Source: Pelomyxa schiedti (lineage: Eukaryota > Evosea > Pelobiontida > Pelomyxidae). Taken from it: DNA of 64,000 bases. The stretch lies in assembly GCA_020536535.1 (NCBI GenBank), contig JAHLWZ010000386.1:62001-126000 (forward strand), given 5' to 3'. The notes beneath the pieces are model-generated. The model was not told where the DNA came from. It saw nothing but the letters and a program-made list of their open reading frames with translations, and did not search any database. The number at the start of each line of letters is the position of its first letter. Within the stretch, counting starts at the first letter, position 1. Shown in pieces: positions 1 to 12,200 of the stretch. The position numbers and the translations under genes were made by a program.

Positions 1-174
1 TAGGCTGGCCCCGATTTTTTCGACGAGCGCCGCGGCAGACGAGGTCAGGGACGAGTGCGGCGATGAAGCGCTGGGCACACGGACAGCAACGTGTCTGGCC
101 GACTGCATCACGAATCGTGCAGTACGACGTACTTCGTCGCAAGGCGACGGCCTTGCTCTCGGCGGGAAATCCAT
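1..174 (-). CDS. Partial 5' end of an unrecognised protein
   Basis: A minus-strand reading frame opens with ATG at 174 and stays open for 58 codons to the window edge, so the 3' part lies outside. The N-terminus is rich in Arg, Ala, Pro and Ser (starts MDFPPRARPSPCDE, then RRTARFVMQSARHVAV). The composition resembles the Arg-rich leader of the ankyrin-like gene just downstream on the same strand, which suggests two members of one family in tandem. No domain can be assigned from so short a piece. GC content is clearly higher than in the neighbouring introns, which supports coding. Confidence 0.45.
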   Translation of the reverse strand, partial: MDFPPRARPSPCDEVRRTARFVMQSARHVAVRVPSASSPHSSLTSSAAALVEKIGASL

Positions 175-346
175 GGTTATCAAACCCAAACTTACAATCT
201 TACACTCATTCAGTGAGTTGTCCATAATTCATTTGGGAGACTGTGTTGTTACCATTTGGGCACGTGCTTCCAACAACACCAGTAGGACGCAGGCCCAAGA
301 AACAGGTAAAAGGCGGGTGAATATGTTTGGTGCTGGAATTCACAAC

Positions 347-1863
347 CTACATCACATGGAAGGTCTCATCCACCCACTCTGCAACTTCAATGTTGCCCCA
401 ACTGAGTGCAGACACAAGTGATTTGATGATGTCACTTTGTGATAGGGACACCTTCGTTGACAGCCACTTGGCAAGTGTGGATCCTCTTTTTCTTGATGTT
501 GAACACGCTGATGCAAAGGTTGCTGCTGTTGGTGTGAAGCTCTGTTCTGTGACAAGCCACTGAGTGAATTCCACGTCTCCAGTGTTTCTGCATACATGGT
601 TGAGGTCCACTTCATCCAGTGAAGATGGAAAAGTTGTTAGCAACCACTTGGCAACATCTATGTTGTACAAATCTGGTAGTGCCCAGAAATTGGGGGAAAG
701 AACATGTTCAAATATTTGGCAATCTTTCACAGTGCTGTGCTTGTTTGTCACAAGCGCCAATTCTGTTGTGAACTGTTGGCACCAACTGGAAAGTTATCCA
801 GGCACCACTTAAAGTTGAAGGGGGAGGTTCCTGAAGCACACATGTTATAAAGGCCAAAAAACTCTGCTTCACCCAATTCCCATTCAAACCCAAACCTGTC
901 AAACAGCCACTTTACAACTTCTATCTTCCCATCATACATACACCAGCTCATTGGATCATACATTACCCACAATACCTCGTCAGAATCTAGACCAAGCACA
1001 CTCACCATCCACATGACAGCATCAACCCCCCCTGCACAACACACACTCCTAACACAGCTTGAATTCCCACACGATGTCCTTGCATATTCAATCACATTTT
1101 CCCTCAGGCCAGCCACACCACTCTCAGTGCGGCAGGCAGCCTGCCGCCCCACAATGTGGCGCCCATCCCACAATTGCGGAAGTGTGTATCTGGTGTTGCT
1201 CCCTTCAGCCTCTGCACCACTGCTATTAGCACCACCAAACAGGGAAGTGGCCAGTCCCACGTGGCCACCAACCAGCAACCCAACCACAGTCGCACTCACT
1301 TCCTTCACCACAACACCACAACCACCCTTAACACCAACCTCCAGCTTCTGACACTGCTCTTCCCTTCTTCTGATCCCTTCACTGGCACTGCTGTTTGTCG
1401 TTGTCATCGCGTTTTCTTCTTCTGATGTTGTTGTTGGCCGCGCACCCGTTTGTTGGAGCAGTGTAGAATACCCACAATCTGAGGAGACAAAGCCGTCGTT
1501 GAGCCGGCCACTGTGCCTGTTGTTGAGGATCCACGCCACGCACGACGGCGCTGGACCGCTCGCTGCACTTCTAATTGCACCGTAGCTGAGGACGTACTTC
1601 TCAAAGCCAAGAGGGAACGTGAGTACCCTGCGGCACGATGGGGAACATCGCCTCGGCCGCCCGAAACAAGTCGAGGTAGCGGTGCCTGTTGGGATCCGTA
1701 CTTTATGTTCCCCTGTGAGTCGCCGTGCCCGTCGAGCAGCCCTGGTGACACTACGTGGTGCCAAACAACTCGCGACACAACGAGAACCCTGTCGATGTTG
1801 GCAGCCCGATCGGGATGGTGGTCGAGAGCGCGCAAATGGAGGCAGTGTGCCACCGTGGGGCAT
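347..1863 (-). CDS. Degenerate ankyrin-repeat-like protein, one frame break
   Basis: Two adjoining minus-strand frames read as one protein family. The N-terminal frame (748-1863) ends in helix-turn units such as KIEVVKWLFDRFGF and FNFKWCLDNFP. The C-terminal frame (347 to about 785) continues with IDVAKWLLTTFPSS, VEFTQWLVTEQSF and IEVAEWVDETF. These roughly 30-residue units with a conserved Trp-Leu pair look like diverged ankyrin repeats. The frame changes between about 762 and 790: either a mutation, or removal of a very short GT...AG segment, would join them. The start is uncertain. ATG at 1407 (MTTTNSSASEG) is the first clean choice; the frame stays open to 1863, but another frame there also looks coding (RYLDLFRAAEAMFPIVPQ), so 5' exons probably alternate. 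No partner or localisation can be inferred. Confidence 0.55.
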
Positions 1864-1997
1864 CAGATGTCATTGTCGGAAATCAATACTTCCTTGAATG
1901 AACCACTCCGAAAACGAACCGTTGCGCACAGTGCTGTGGCTGCCGTAACCTTCACATAACTGCCCATTGAACATTTTTTTTCTGTGGCGCAACGTAG

Positions 1998-2708
1998 ATG
2001 TCATGTGGAGCAGTGGATGGAGGCGAGACGGTTACGCTCAAGTCTTTGAGAAGAGTGTTTGCTGATTTTGACGAGGGAGGAAAGGGCTGGCTTACAAGAC
2101 AAGACCTGAGGATGGCAATGACAGCTTTGCTGGTTGTGTCTAGACCCGCTATGTTTTCATGTCATGACAAATTTGGTTTTTTTGTTAACGCATGCTTTCA
2201 GGGGTATAGACCGTCAAAGGTGAGTCTCTCAGTCATCCTACATTTTTGATTGTGTAATGAACAAAGACAGAGTTGCACACACTGGTTCCTGATTCCACTG
2301 GCGCATCAAGTAAAATCAAAATGTTCCGGTGCCTTTCTTCTTTAACAGTTGTGACAGAGATAGACGAAGCAACCTTTGTTCAAATAATGTCATTCAAGCT
2401 GTCCACAAGGGATACTGTTGATGACATCCGGAAGAAGTTTATGACACTGGATAGTCACTGTATGCACCTTCTCAATTCCGTAAAATACCTACATATTCAC
2501 TCGCTAAAGTCCGAGGGTACCTCATGCTTGAAGATATTCTGCCGGCCTTGAAATCAGTCGGAGTACCAGAAACAACGATACACCAGGTTTCCACACTCTA
2601 GCCTCATGAATCTCTGAACGTTTTCTACAGATTTTTGTACAAACGGACACCGACAGAGACGGGAAAATAACTTTCAAAGATTTTGAGAGAATGATGAAGT
2701 ATCCATAG
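1998..2708 (+). CDS. EF-hand protein, EFCAB11-like
   Basis: Six exons assemble in frame: 1998-2132, 2202-2219 (18 nt), about 2267-2308, 2349-2453, 2510-2586 and 2631-2708. The product (about 150 residues) has an N-terminal EF-hand-like segment (FADFDEGGKGWLTRQDL), then GYRPSK, then RGYLMLEDILPALK, and a C-terminal canonical loop DTDRDGKITFKDFERMMKYP. The GYxPSK, RGxLxLEDI and DRDxDGxxxFxDFE signatures follow EFCAB11 more closely than centrin or calmodulin. Only the last loop keeps a full set of calcium ligands, so one strong calcium site is expected. The cellular role of EFCAB11 is poorly known. Exon 3 is assigned mainly from phase and from the PDSTGA loop, so its edges could move by a few bases. 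Confidence 0.75.
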
Positions 2709-2776
2709 ACCCAGAATTCCATTTACATTCAGTTCCTTTCTGTATGCTACCACCGTGCTGCTTGGCATTGAAATTG

Positions 2777-2782
2777 AATAAA
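2777..2782 (+). promoter_or_regulatory. Polyadenylation signal AATAAA for the EF-hand gene
   Basis: A canonical AATAAA lies 69 nt after the EF-hand stop codon and before the convergent dehydrogenase gene. Confidence 0.6.
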
Positions 2783-2812
2783 TTGTTTTGGGTCTATGCT
2801 GTTTGATTTGCT

Positions 2813-4144
2813 TCAGAGAGAGGCAACGATTTTGCCAGTTGTGTGGCCCTGGGACATTTTGACGAGGGCAGCAGGGAGGTCATTGATTGAGATTGGCGGC
2901 TGTGCCGTGGTCTTGAGCTTCCCTTGAACAACAAGCGATGCGAGATGGTTGCCAATCTCTTCAAGACTTGCTGCCAGTTCCTCTGTTGGGTGAAGTTGTG
3001 TTTTTGTGGGAAGTTGGAATTGTGGGGAGGTGTAGTACCTGATTTGTGGAATAGACCAAGCAGGATTTCGTGAGCACTGATTCCTTTGGAGAACGGTTGG
3101 TAGTTGGCAAAGTTTGGGAACCCTGTTATGAATGCAATTTGCCCGCACAGCTTTACAAGCCCAAGAGCTTCGTTGGCGGAATTTCCCCCAATGACATCAA
3201 TGACAACATCGGCTCCTGGTATGGTGATGAGAAGGTGAACTGTAAATAAGAGGGTGTTTTATTGCCTTTTCCTGCAGTGAGTGCCATAACTTTGTCCTGT
3301 ATTCCTCCTTTCGTGTAATCAATGAAGTGTGTGGCACCAAGCCCCATGACCAACGATTCTTTTTCTGTAGATGCAGTGGCAATAACTTTGCACCCTCTGA
3401 GAACAGCCAGTTGAATAGCAAAGCATCCAACACCGCTCGATCCTCCTGCACAATTCGGATTTTGTCAATTGTATTTGGCCAACGAAAAGGGAGGGGGTAC
3501 CCAATACAACTACAGTATGACCTGAGTGAGCACCGGCCTACAGAAGGGTTATCACAAAGGAAAAATTTCGCTGAGTGACGACTTCACCTTGTTGAGGGCA
3601 TAGTATGCTGTGCCAGCAGCCACGGGCAAAGCAGCAGCATCAGTAAAGGACAGTTCAGCTGGCTTTCTGGTTAATCCAAGTGCCGGAGCCAGAATAATCT
3701 CCGCGAAGGAGCCTTGTGGTCCATCATGAGGAACCCACCCAAACACATCATCCCCCTCCCTCCACTTTGAAACTCCTTCCCCAACCCCAATTACTGTCCC
3801 AGCCTAAAAAATCCCGTTTTGGAGGTTAAAATAAAACTGAAAGTACATTCACAAAAAAGGTCAAGAGCATACAAAGTCAAGGCCAGGAATGTGGGGCCAC
3901 GACCATCCGGGGAATCCAAATTTAGCAGTCTTGTAATCCGCTGCATTGAGAGATACAGCCTTGACCCTCACAAGGACTTTGCCTGGCGTGGCGGCTCCGG
4001 GGGCATCGACGGTGCTCACCTAACCAACACAAGTGTGAGACTTTTCCTTACTTCACGGAGTACGTCGCCGATCCAAGGTTATGGGAGTGAGAGTGGACTC
4101 ACGACAAAGGGTTGCCCGGCACTAGCAACAGTCACAGCTTTCAT
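2813..4144 (-). CDS. Zinc-independent quinone oxidoreductase-type MDR dehydrogenase
   Basis: Exons read from ATG at 4144 (MKAVTVASAGQPFV) to TGA at 2813-2815. The order is that of the medium-chain dehydrogenase/reductase family. An N-terminal GroES-like domain contains PGKVLVRVKAVSLNAADYK, WSWPHIPGLDF and EGDDVFGWVPHDGPQGSFAE. Next come PAELSFTDAAALPVAAGTAYYAL and a Rossmann fold with GGSSGVGCFAIQLA and GATHFIDYTK. The C-terminus has the typical QGKL...GKIVASL pattern. No zinc-ligand cysteine cluster is visible, so NADPH-dependent reduction of quinones or reactive carbonyls is more likely than alcohol oxidation; the substrate is not predictable. It is divergent from the GTPase gene, sharing about 135 bp of intergenic DNA. 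Most introns are 40-110 nt. Confidence 0.8.
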
Positions 4145-4278
4145 TTTCTTTTTAACGCTATCAAACCGACGTCTTTTCCGGGAAATCAATGTCACAGCAA
4201 CACCAAATAAACGGTGATGCCAGAAAAAAAACATCAGAAACAAAACGTGGGTCGTTGTGCCCTGATCGGTTGCGTAGT

Positions 4279-6883
4279 ATGTCGGGAAAGAAGATCTTGA
4301 CGTGTCAGATCGACTTGTGCCTCACTTTCGAGATCGAGGATCCTCCGCCCTCCTCGTCTTTCAGTGCCGGTGTGTTTCCTTTCTTTTATTGCATTTTTGC
4401 GCCAAACAACCAAAACCTTTCTCTCACTAGGCATTTCGTGCAACGGCAGCGGAAATGTCGGCGTTGGATTGTCGTTCGACGAGGGAGTCGAAGTGCCCGT
4501 CGTGAGAGTGTCAGTCGACAAGCCCAAAGTGAGAGTGCGCATGAAAACTGCTTCGAATGTGCCGTCAGTGCCAGCGCCAACGCCGCCTCTTCCATCCGAG
4601 GTGGAATTATGTGGCTTCGCCCCGAACCCATCACAACCAGAGCCGGAGCATATAATACAACCCCCCGTAACTCCATGTGACACACGGGCGGAGGCAGTGG
4701 CAGTTGTCTCCGTTTGTGAGAAGCAAGAGCACACGTTGGAATCCGAAAACCTGGTGGGTGTTGAAAGTGTTCCTGTTCCGCCATTGCAAGCTCCTGTGCC
4801 ACCATCACAAGCTCCTGTTCCACCATTGCCAATTATTACGCCCCAAGTTGATGTACAGGTTCAAAGTCCTCAAACTAACCAAATTCCGAGAGACGGAGTT
4901 GGGCAGAAAGCTCCTGATGCCCCGTGCTCACTCCAGCCGGAACGTCCTCCTGTTAGTTTGGAGCTTCTGGTGGCAACTCCTGCTTCCCCTCCCACTGGGG
5001 CTGCCAATCCTATCAATTCGTCAATGGCAAACACTCACTGCCTCTCTCCAGACAAATGGGAGGGATCTGCCCTTTCCCCTCCCATTTGTGATAGTATAAC
5101 AACACCTTGCTTCCCCGCAGTCTCCCCACCATTGCCCAATAAGGTTAGTGTGCTTAACTTAACTTGCGGGCATATTTCGCTAATAAAACTCAAAAGTAGA
5201 CCCCACCAACCATTGATACTGAAAAATATGAAGCTGCATTTCCCCCAGGGCCAATTCCAGGTCACAATTCTCCAACCAGAACGGAACTTGTGTTTCCTCC
5301 AATTGCCACCCCTTCTGCAGCTCCACCACCAACACATTTTTCATCACAACAGATTTACACTCAAATGCCGGAAGAACAGTTTCCACTCCAACCAGTATCT
5401 GCTCTTCAACCACCGTTTGTGCCACAGGAACAACAATGTGTTCCAACACCCCAAGCAATTCCCAACCCACCCCAAAATTTTGAACAGTACTCGAACCCCA
5501 TAGATCAACAGCCTTCGTTTACCTATCAGACCGTGATAATGCCACAAGATATTCCTTACCAAACTGTAGTATACGGGAATACCCCACACCCTCCTCCTTT
5601 TCCACCTCCACCACACATGGTTCCGCAACTTATTCCACAACCTCCTCCACTCACCCAAACAGCATCTGCGGCCCTTAAGCGCGTCAATGTATATTTCTGG
5701 GGCAGGAGAGGGTGCGGAAAATCTACGCTTTTGAATTTACTGTGCCGGAAGTTCACACATGCAGTTTTGTTCCCGCCCTAGTTTCATGGGCATTTCACCA
5801 TTCCTAAGTGTCACTACTAGAAAGAAGATCTCTACTTGAAAAAGCATTCTTCACCTGCGAACACTGTCGCGGTGCGTGCGGTGTCTCTTTCAATGCCACG
5901 TTTTGGAATTCAGCTGAGAATGTGTGACACTCCAAGTCAGCCCTTCACTGCTCAGACAATTCAAGAAGACTTGGCACTCATAAAACTACTCAGGCACTTC
6001 TTCGTCTTTTTTTTTTTTTTTTTTTTCTTATTGTTATTATTTTCCTTTGTCTCATCTTTTTTGTTACACAGACGTGGGCTAAAATTAAACACACCCATTC
6101 CTAATGGAGAGCTCCCTTCCTTTCCAGTCAATCCAGACTATGAGGCTCATGCATTTGCCATTGTGTTGCGTGCTGACGAACTCAAGTGGATTTCATATCC
6201 GAGTGTGCCCTCACTTTTTAGTTTTGGTTCTGATGCAGTGCCAGAATATAAGTCACCGGCACTAGACACAAATGACTTGAAATTCCTTGCTGGATTACGA
6301 GGAGAAGCTAAGAGCCTCGACTTTCCCGAACCTGCTTTAATTATCACATGTTGTGATAAAGACAAGGTATTTGCTCACACTTGTCGAAAGCGTTTTGTGG
6401 TAACTTTCTTGAAAGGCACATACAAGAGAACAGCTTCATCAGCTTGTCAAAAATCTGGGATTTTCGACCACATGTACTATTGTTTTGCTGCTTCAACTTT
6501 ACCCTAATACAGCTAGTAATACTGACAGGAGTGACGGATTCCAGTGGAAAGCAGGAGTTTGATACTTCGTCTGTTCCTTTTGTTGATGCGATGGTCAAGT
6601 GGCTCACACAGGGTACCGGCTTTTCTCCCTTACCTACAATCTTACAAATGAAGGTGTTGCTTCAGCTGCGAGACAACCCCAACAATTTGTACCACAACCA
6701 AATCACCCGTACCCGCATTTTTACCGCTACTCCACCCCACCTTACCAAACCAATCCTGTGCAGTACGAACCACAGGCACAGTACATCCCTCAACCAACAT
6801 ACTACCAAGAACCACCTCAACCACCACACCCTTACCAACCCGCTCCGCCACCTTCATACCCCTCTGCGCCTCATCGCAATTAA
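4279..6883 (+). CDS. P-loop GTPase-like domain embedded in proline-rich arms
   Basis: Exons join from ATG 4279 (MSGKKILTCQIDLC) to the TAA at 6881-6883. The first half is about 350 residues of Pro/Gln-rich, probably disordered sequence (PPLQAPVPPSQAPVPPLP; QPPPLTQ). It is followed by VNVYFWGRRGCGKSTLLNLL, a clean Walker A/G1 motif. A G3-like FGIQLRMCDTPSQP and a G4-like PALIITCCDKDK follow in the expected order and spacing. The C-terminus returns to Pro/Tyr/Gln repeats (QYIPQPTYYQEPPQPPHP). G3 reads DTP rather than DxxG, and G4 lacks the usual NKxD/TKxD form (CCDK), so this is a divergent GTPase. I do not recognise the family. A poly-T tract of about 22 nt lies in one intron (about 6007-6028). 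Long proline arms suggest SH3/WW-type or coat interactions, but that is inference. Confidence 0.65.
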
Positions 6884-7012
6884 CACAACCAACACCCACA
6901 CAGAACACAGGCTCCCAATAGAATAGTCTGGTTTAGAGTTTAAGAACGAAACAAAAAAAACGTGCAGTTGCACCAGTTAATTAATCTAGTAAGCCTCTGT
7001 GGGATCACGAAG

Positions 7013-8341
7013 ATGATGCGCCGCGAGTCCGTTGTTGCCTCGACGCCCACGATGCCCCTTGCGGCCATAAAAATGGCGCCGCCTATGGACGCAACACCCG
7101 CTCCCACAATGACGGCGGCGCAGCAGCAAGTGCCCTCGGCGAAACCAAGTGCCGCCGCCAGCGGTGCGAGCACGACGACCAAGTTGGTGCCTGGTGGCGG
7201 CTCGTCGGGCAGCGGCGCGGTGGCGAGAATTGGCAGGGGCGCTGCTGAGTTGAGGCAAATGTGAGTTTATCCGGCCGTCGTTGTGTATATTGTGTTTGGA
7301 TTATGGGTGGCCATTTGGAAATTGGAACTGTGGCTGGGGTACCGGGGAAGTACATAACATATAGTGGCGAATTTAATTGGTTCTCTGTGTGGTGACTGTT
7401 TAGTGGAGTTGTAGAGCTTACTTGATTTTTTCCCCTAAAGGTACGTTAAAACTGGGACGGTAACACAAGCAAGTGGCTCAGCTTTTATAAGCTTGAGTGG
7501 CACGAAGGTTTTCCTTGGTCCTCCTTTTTTCCCCCTTTCTTTCTTTCTTCTCGAACTCACTTTTGTATAATTAGGTGCTATGTAGTGTTCACGGTCCTAG
7601 ACCATTACCCACCATAACCGGAGATGCAGTAAGTGAGCTTGGTATAATCAAGTGTGAATTCAGAGTTGCCCGCTTTGCGGAACTGGGAGTTCGTCGAGGA
7701 GGTGAAAAATTCTCGGAAGAACGTTCAGAAGAGAAGGAACTGGGCTTGTTACTTGCCCAAAGCTTAGAAGTTGCTGTATGTGCATATACCTTACTTTTTC
7801 GTAGTTCTTAATTCGCACAGGTTTGCCTAAGAAGTTTTCCCAAGTCAATTGTTGATGTGAATATACTTGTTGTAGAAGATGATGGCTCAGTATTAAGTGC
7901 AGCTTGCATTGCTGCCAGTCTTGCCTTAGCGGACGCCGGTATTGAAATGTATGATTTAGTCACAGCTTGCACTGTTTCAAAGGTACGAATGACCGTTACC
8001 CTAAAAAAGAACAAGAAAGAAAAATATATGAACAAAAACAACATAAAAAAACAAACATAAAACCTACATTATCCAACAACCAAAGCATGCCTCCCACACA
8101 GTCACCCAGCGGTACCCTTCTCGTTGACCCGGACCACAAAGAAGAGCAGAATCAAAAAGGAGGCCTGATGCTATCCTACACACCCAGCATCGGTGAAATC
8201 ACACAAATGTGCCTCTTTGGCCAGCTCTCCCAAGCGGACATCAATGACAGCATTGCAATGTGCATCGACGCCTGCACCAAACTAAGTGCCCTTATGTCTG
8301 AAGTCCTTGCCTCCACTATCAGCAACAACAGAACGGAATAG
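7013..8341 (+). CDS. EXOSC6: Exosome core subunit MTR3/EXOSC6 (RNase PH-like)
   Basis: The frame starts at tandem ATGs (7013/7016) with an Ala/Thr/Pro-rich leader ending [10 protein letters not shown]. The RNase PH fold follows: [44 protein letters not shown] and [17 protein letters not shown]. Next are [20 protein letters not shown] and [18 protein letters not shown]. The last exon has [19 protein letters not shown] and ends at the TAG 8339-8341. The [12 protein letters not shown] and LLDPxxxEE signatures point to the MTR3 subgroup rather than RRP41. In eukaryotes this ring subunit is catalytically inert and holds the six-member exosome ring for 3'-5' RNA decay. The leader is longer than usual. 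The junction near 7515-7590 did not resolve to a clean splice phase by eye. Confidence 0.88.
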
Positions 8342-8667
8342 AAAATAGAACCCAGAGCCCTTCTAAGCCTCTACTTTTTTTTCTAAAAACTTTTTCCTTC
8401 CTTTGGCAACTGCAGGCAACCAAAGAAAATAATTTTGCCCTGGTGCCGCGATCGGCCAATTTGCACGCAACAGTCCGTATCTGTACATTCATACGACAAT
8501 TCATCGCAAACGCGCAGTGATTATTAATGCCACACAACTCACTTGTTCTTATGGCACCCTAACTTGGCCGTCTTTTTTCCCCTCCGTTTTGTTGTTGCTT
8601 TCTGCGGTTCATTTGTGGCTTGCAGCAGCATACACACACTGTAGGAGGCCATTCATAGTATTACGAA
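8342..8667 (+). other. Intergenic, EXOSC6 to SNRPG
   Basis: These 326 bp between two same-strand genes show no conserved reading frame. The stretch is T-rich downstream of the EXOSC6 stop, consistent with a 3' UTR and the promoter of the next gene. I see no other feature. Confidence 0.4.
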
Positions 8668-9033
8668 ATGAGCAAAGTCGTGGGGCCAGATTTGCGAAAA
8701 CTTATGGACAAAAAAATCACAGTCAAACTCAATGCAAACAGAAGAGTGACTGGCATTCTGCGAGGATTTGACCAATTCATGGTTTGTACTCATGCACCAC
8801 ATGCATTTTTATTTCATTTGATAGAATCATATCTACTTTTCCTGTTACTAACGTAAAAACCCAAAACAAACATATTCACCATCCTACTGAAAATCAAATA
8901 CAACCAACAACAGAACATTGTATTGGAAGACACAGTGGAGGAAGTGTCACACACAGAGAGAAACGAAATTGGAATGGTTGTCATAAGAGGCAACAGCATA
9001 GTCATAATGGAACCAATTGAGCACGTACCCTGA
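8668..9033 (+). CDS. SNRPG: Small nuclear ribonucleoprotein Sm-G
   Basis: Two exons, 8668-8781 and 8914-9033, are separated by a 132-nt GT-AG intron. They encode a protein of about 77 residues. Exon 1 carries the Sm1 motif ([30 protein letters not shown]). Exon 2 carries the end of Sm1 and Sm2 ([30 protein letters not shown]). Length and both motifs match Sm-G, one of the seven ring proteins on U1, U2, U4 and U5 snRNAs. The intron follows the conserved FDxFM, a frequent eukaryotic break point. LSm7 is the nearest alternative, but the C-terminal [11 protein letters not shown] favours Sm-G. Confidence 0.93.
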
Positions 9034-9048
9034 CACCACCATTTCATA

Positions 9049-9054
9049 AATAAA
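9049..9054 (+). promoter_or_regulatory. Polyadenylation signal AATAAA for SNRPG
   Basis: AATAAA starts 15 nt after the stop codon, giving a very short 3' UTR. A second copy follows at about 9066. Confidence 0.6.
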
Positions 9055-9279
9055 ACAACCCCACAATAAAAAGTGTGCATGTGTTTTATTCTCTCAAGAT
9101 TTCCTTTTTTTTTCAAAGTTCTGAACACCTGTCACTCCCACATTGGTGCAGGCAACTTGTGTCAACCTCGCTTGTCTAATTTCTATTCGTCAGTTAGACA
9201 TCTAAGCCCTTTCAATTTTGAAAAAAAAATAAAAAAAACCGGATCTTACGCGACTCCTTGCCGGTTAAGACAACGACAG

Positions 9280-12200
9280 ATGAGCAGACAGAAAGTGAAG
9301 GAGGACATTGCAATAACAAGGGCATTTTTTGACAACCCCAAGTCACTCATAAGAGGTAGTTATTGCAACGGTTGCGGTTGTCATCTGTGTTCATTCATTG
9401 CGACCAGGCATTAGGCTGGAGGATGATGATCTGTCATTCTCGTTCCATGCACCAACGAAGATCTTGAATTTTGTTTTGCATTTGTCAGAGTACCCAGGCA
9501 CTTTCTTAACCTTCAGGTTGCTTTACTCATTTGACGCAGCGTTGACCCTCTATCCCGAGGATGGTGATCCTGACCACTTCAAGGGCACTGTGCTCAATGC
9601 CTTACAAACTGTAAATACTAGTATGTCTTCATTACCCAAGGAATACCTGTTTATCATTTCTTTTCCACAGGACTGTGTGCACAATTTAACATCCCTTTAA
9701 CTGTAAGTACTACTACACCCGCATCTCCACCTTCAACGTCAACCACGCAAGTTTCCACATCAACAACCCCAGTTTCTGTCCAACCACCTTCTGAGAACTC
9801 TGCACGTACATCACACGGTGCTGATTCAGATGACGAGGAATCCTTTGTTTGTGCAATTCCTGTGAAGTAAATCAGTTACCTAGTACATAGGACATAGCCA
9901 GATGGGATAGCAATCCAGAGTTTGCTTCGGATGTGGCACAGTTTATTGCCCACTGTAGTGATAAAATAAATATCAAGTTAGGTTGTACTGGCTTCAAGTT
10001 TTGACTGACTTCTTTTTCAGACCAGTACCAATTCTTGAATGTGTTGATGTAGAAATGAACATGAAGGCTTTGGATGTGATAGATTGGAAGACAATTCAAG
10101 CTTGGGGTGGTGAACCACGGCTAGAGCTATTTATGAAGTCTCATACTTTCCTTTCAATTCTTCAATTCTTATGTCTGTTGCATGTAGGCTGTCATTCCAT
10201 CCAGAATATTATACTGACGCTCCAGCACCACCTAAAGTAGAGTTTTTCCAACCAGATGGCGACGCAAAACCCGACTTCAAAATGAGAACACAGCTTGAAA
10301 GTATAGCTAACAACTTTGTTATCTCAAACTGGAAGAGGTTCCACTCTGCAAATAGAATTAGATCCCCGTATGTAGACCACGGTAATGAGTTTCCTTTAAT
10401 CCTTGATCAAGTTCTGCTGTTGGCAAACCTGCCAAGCCTGCACCTGTGCCCCCACCCCTTCCAGCTGCAAGCCCTACCAAAGCACCTCCTAATGCGTCTC
10501 CAGAAATTAAACAGCTTATGGAAATGGGATTTTCTTATGATGCCGCCGAAGGAGCTCTAATGATTGCACAAACTGTGGAAGCTGCAATAACTCTACTCAC
10601 TGAACAAGCGACACTAACAAAGGAATCTGTACCCCCTTCTGTAAAACCGGGGAAGACGTCAATACCCACGCCTGCAAAGAGTTCTATAGTAGTTTCCTCC
10701 AGTCTTGTATGCAGTACCAAGTTAGTTGCTCAATTCACTATTCCCACAGGAATTGCAAGAACTGGGTTTTTTGGTGTGCCTATTTTCTTATGTCAGGTTT
10801 CGGTCAAGATATTGTTTGCTCTGCCCTGACGGCTTTGTAGAAAGAGGCTACGCACTCTGAATCAACACTGTGTTATCTGTGACAGAGAACACCTCTTTTC
10901 TTCTATCATGCTCAAGCCCGCTGTCTGCTCAAGGGATTTGTGTTGTTGGAGTTTTCAGCAGCTTGGTTTGCCAACTTACTTGTTATCTCGTCCTTACCCT
11001 TCATTCAGGTGTTGCTCGAGGTACCTACTTTAATCTTAATATCCAGTAAATAAAACTTTTCAGCTGCTGCTGATCACGTGTCTACTGGTGCCGAGGTTCG
11101 TTTTTCCCCACTCACAATTGAATAACAACAAATCCAGGTTATTGATCTTCTTGTGTGTATGGCAACTGCGGCAGCGCATTCTGCTCGAGCCGATATGGTA
11201 ACGGATTCCTTGAAGTCTCTCATTAATCTTGAAAACAGATTTTCGACCCCTTCCCACTTGTCTTCGATCCAGATAACCAAAAAAGAAAAGTTTTAGATCC
11301 TGCCTCCAAGGTTGAAACGATTTGTGACAATCGTAGGTCTCACAGTTGATAGAACTTTGCCTACGCCAAACAGCTTCTTGCAAAATTCCCCACAGTAGAG
11401 ACCATGGTGAGATGCAGAGACTTCACAGAAATTCAAGACATCCTTCAGAGGGCTGACCCATTTGCTTTTCCCCTCCTACAATGGTTTGACACTTCACCAC
11501 TTTTATCCACTCACAGTCTCAAACAATAGGATCATCAACTCAAACCAGTCACATCTCGTGAAGCTCACTTCTGATCAAGTAAGCTTTTTAGGCTATTTCT
11601 TTTGAAAGAAAAATACTGTCCACTCAAGAACACAGCATATAAAAGGTCTAGGAACTACGCACCAATACTTGCTCGTTACAGATACTCCTGCCAAGGAAGC
11701 AGAATTTAAAAAAAGAAAGGCTAGTGGCACATCTATCTTTGCATTCCATGGAAGCCCGATAGAGAATTGGCACTCGATTATTCGAAGAGGGTTGTTTTCA
11801 TCGCCCAACCCATCTACTAATAGTAGTGAAGGTTAAAAAATGCCAGTGGAAGTAAACTTCAGCTCCATGGTGCAGCATACGGAAGTGGCATTTATATGTC
11901 CCCAGACCTCTCCACCTCCCATGGCTACTGTCGGGCTCAGTATATGGTTTTCTTTGTGTAGTTCCTTTCCCAACTAAAACAAATCACAGGCATCTAGACC
12001 AACAGGTGGCTCGGAGAGATTCCTTGGCGGAACGGATGTAATATGCATTGCTCTCTGTGAGGTGATCAACAGAAAAATAAACAAGGTTCGTTATTTTCAG
12101 AGCCTACATGGCCCTCATTGGTTGTAGAGTGGTACCATTTGGGTTGTCCCTGACGAGGATGATGTCTGCACCCGATTTTTCTTTGTGTACCCTGCTGGTA

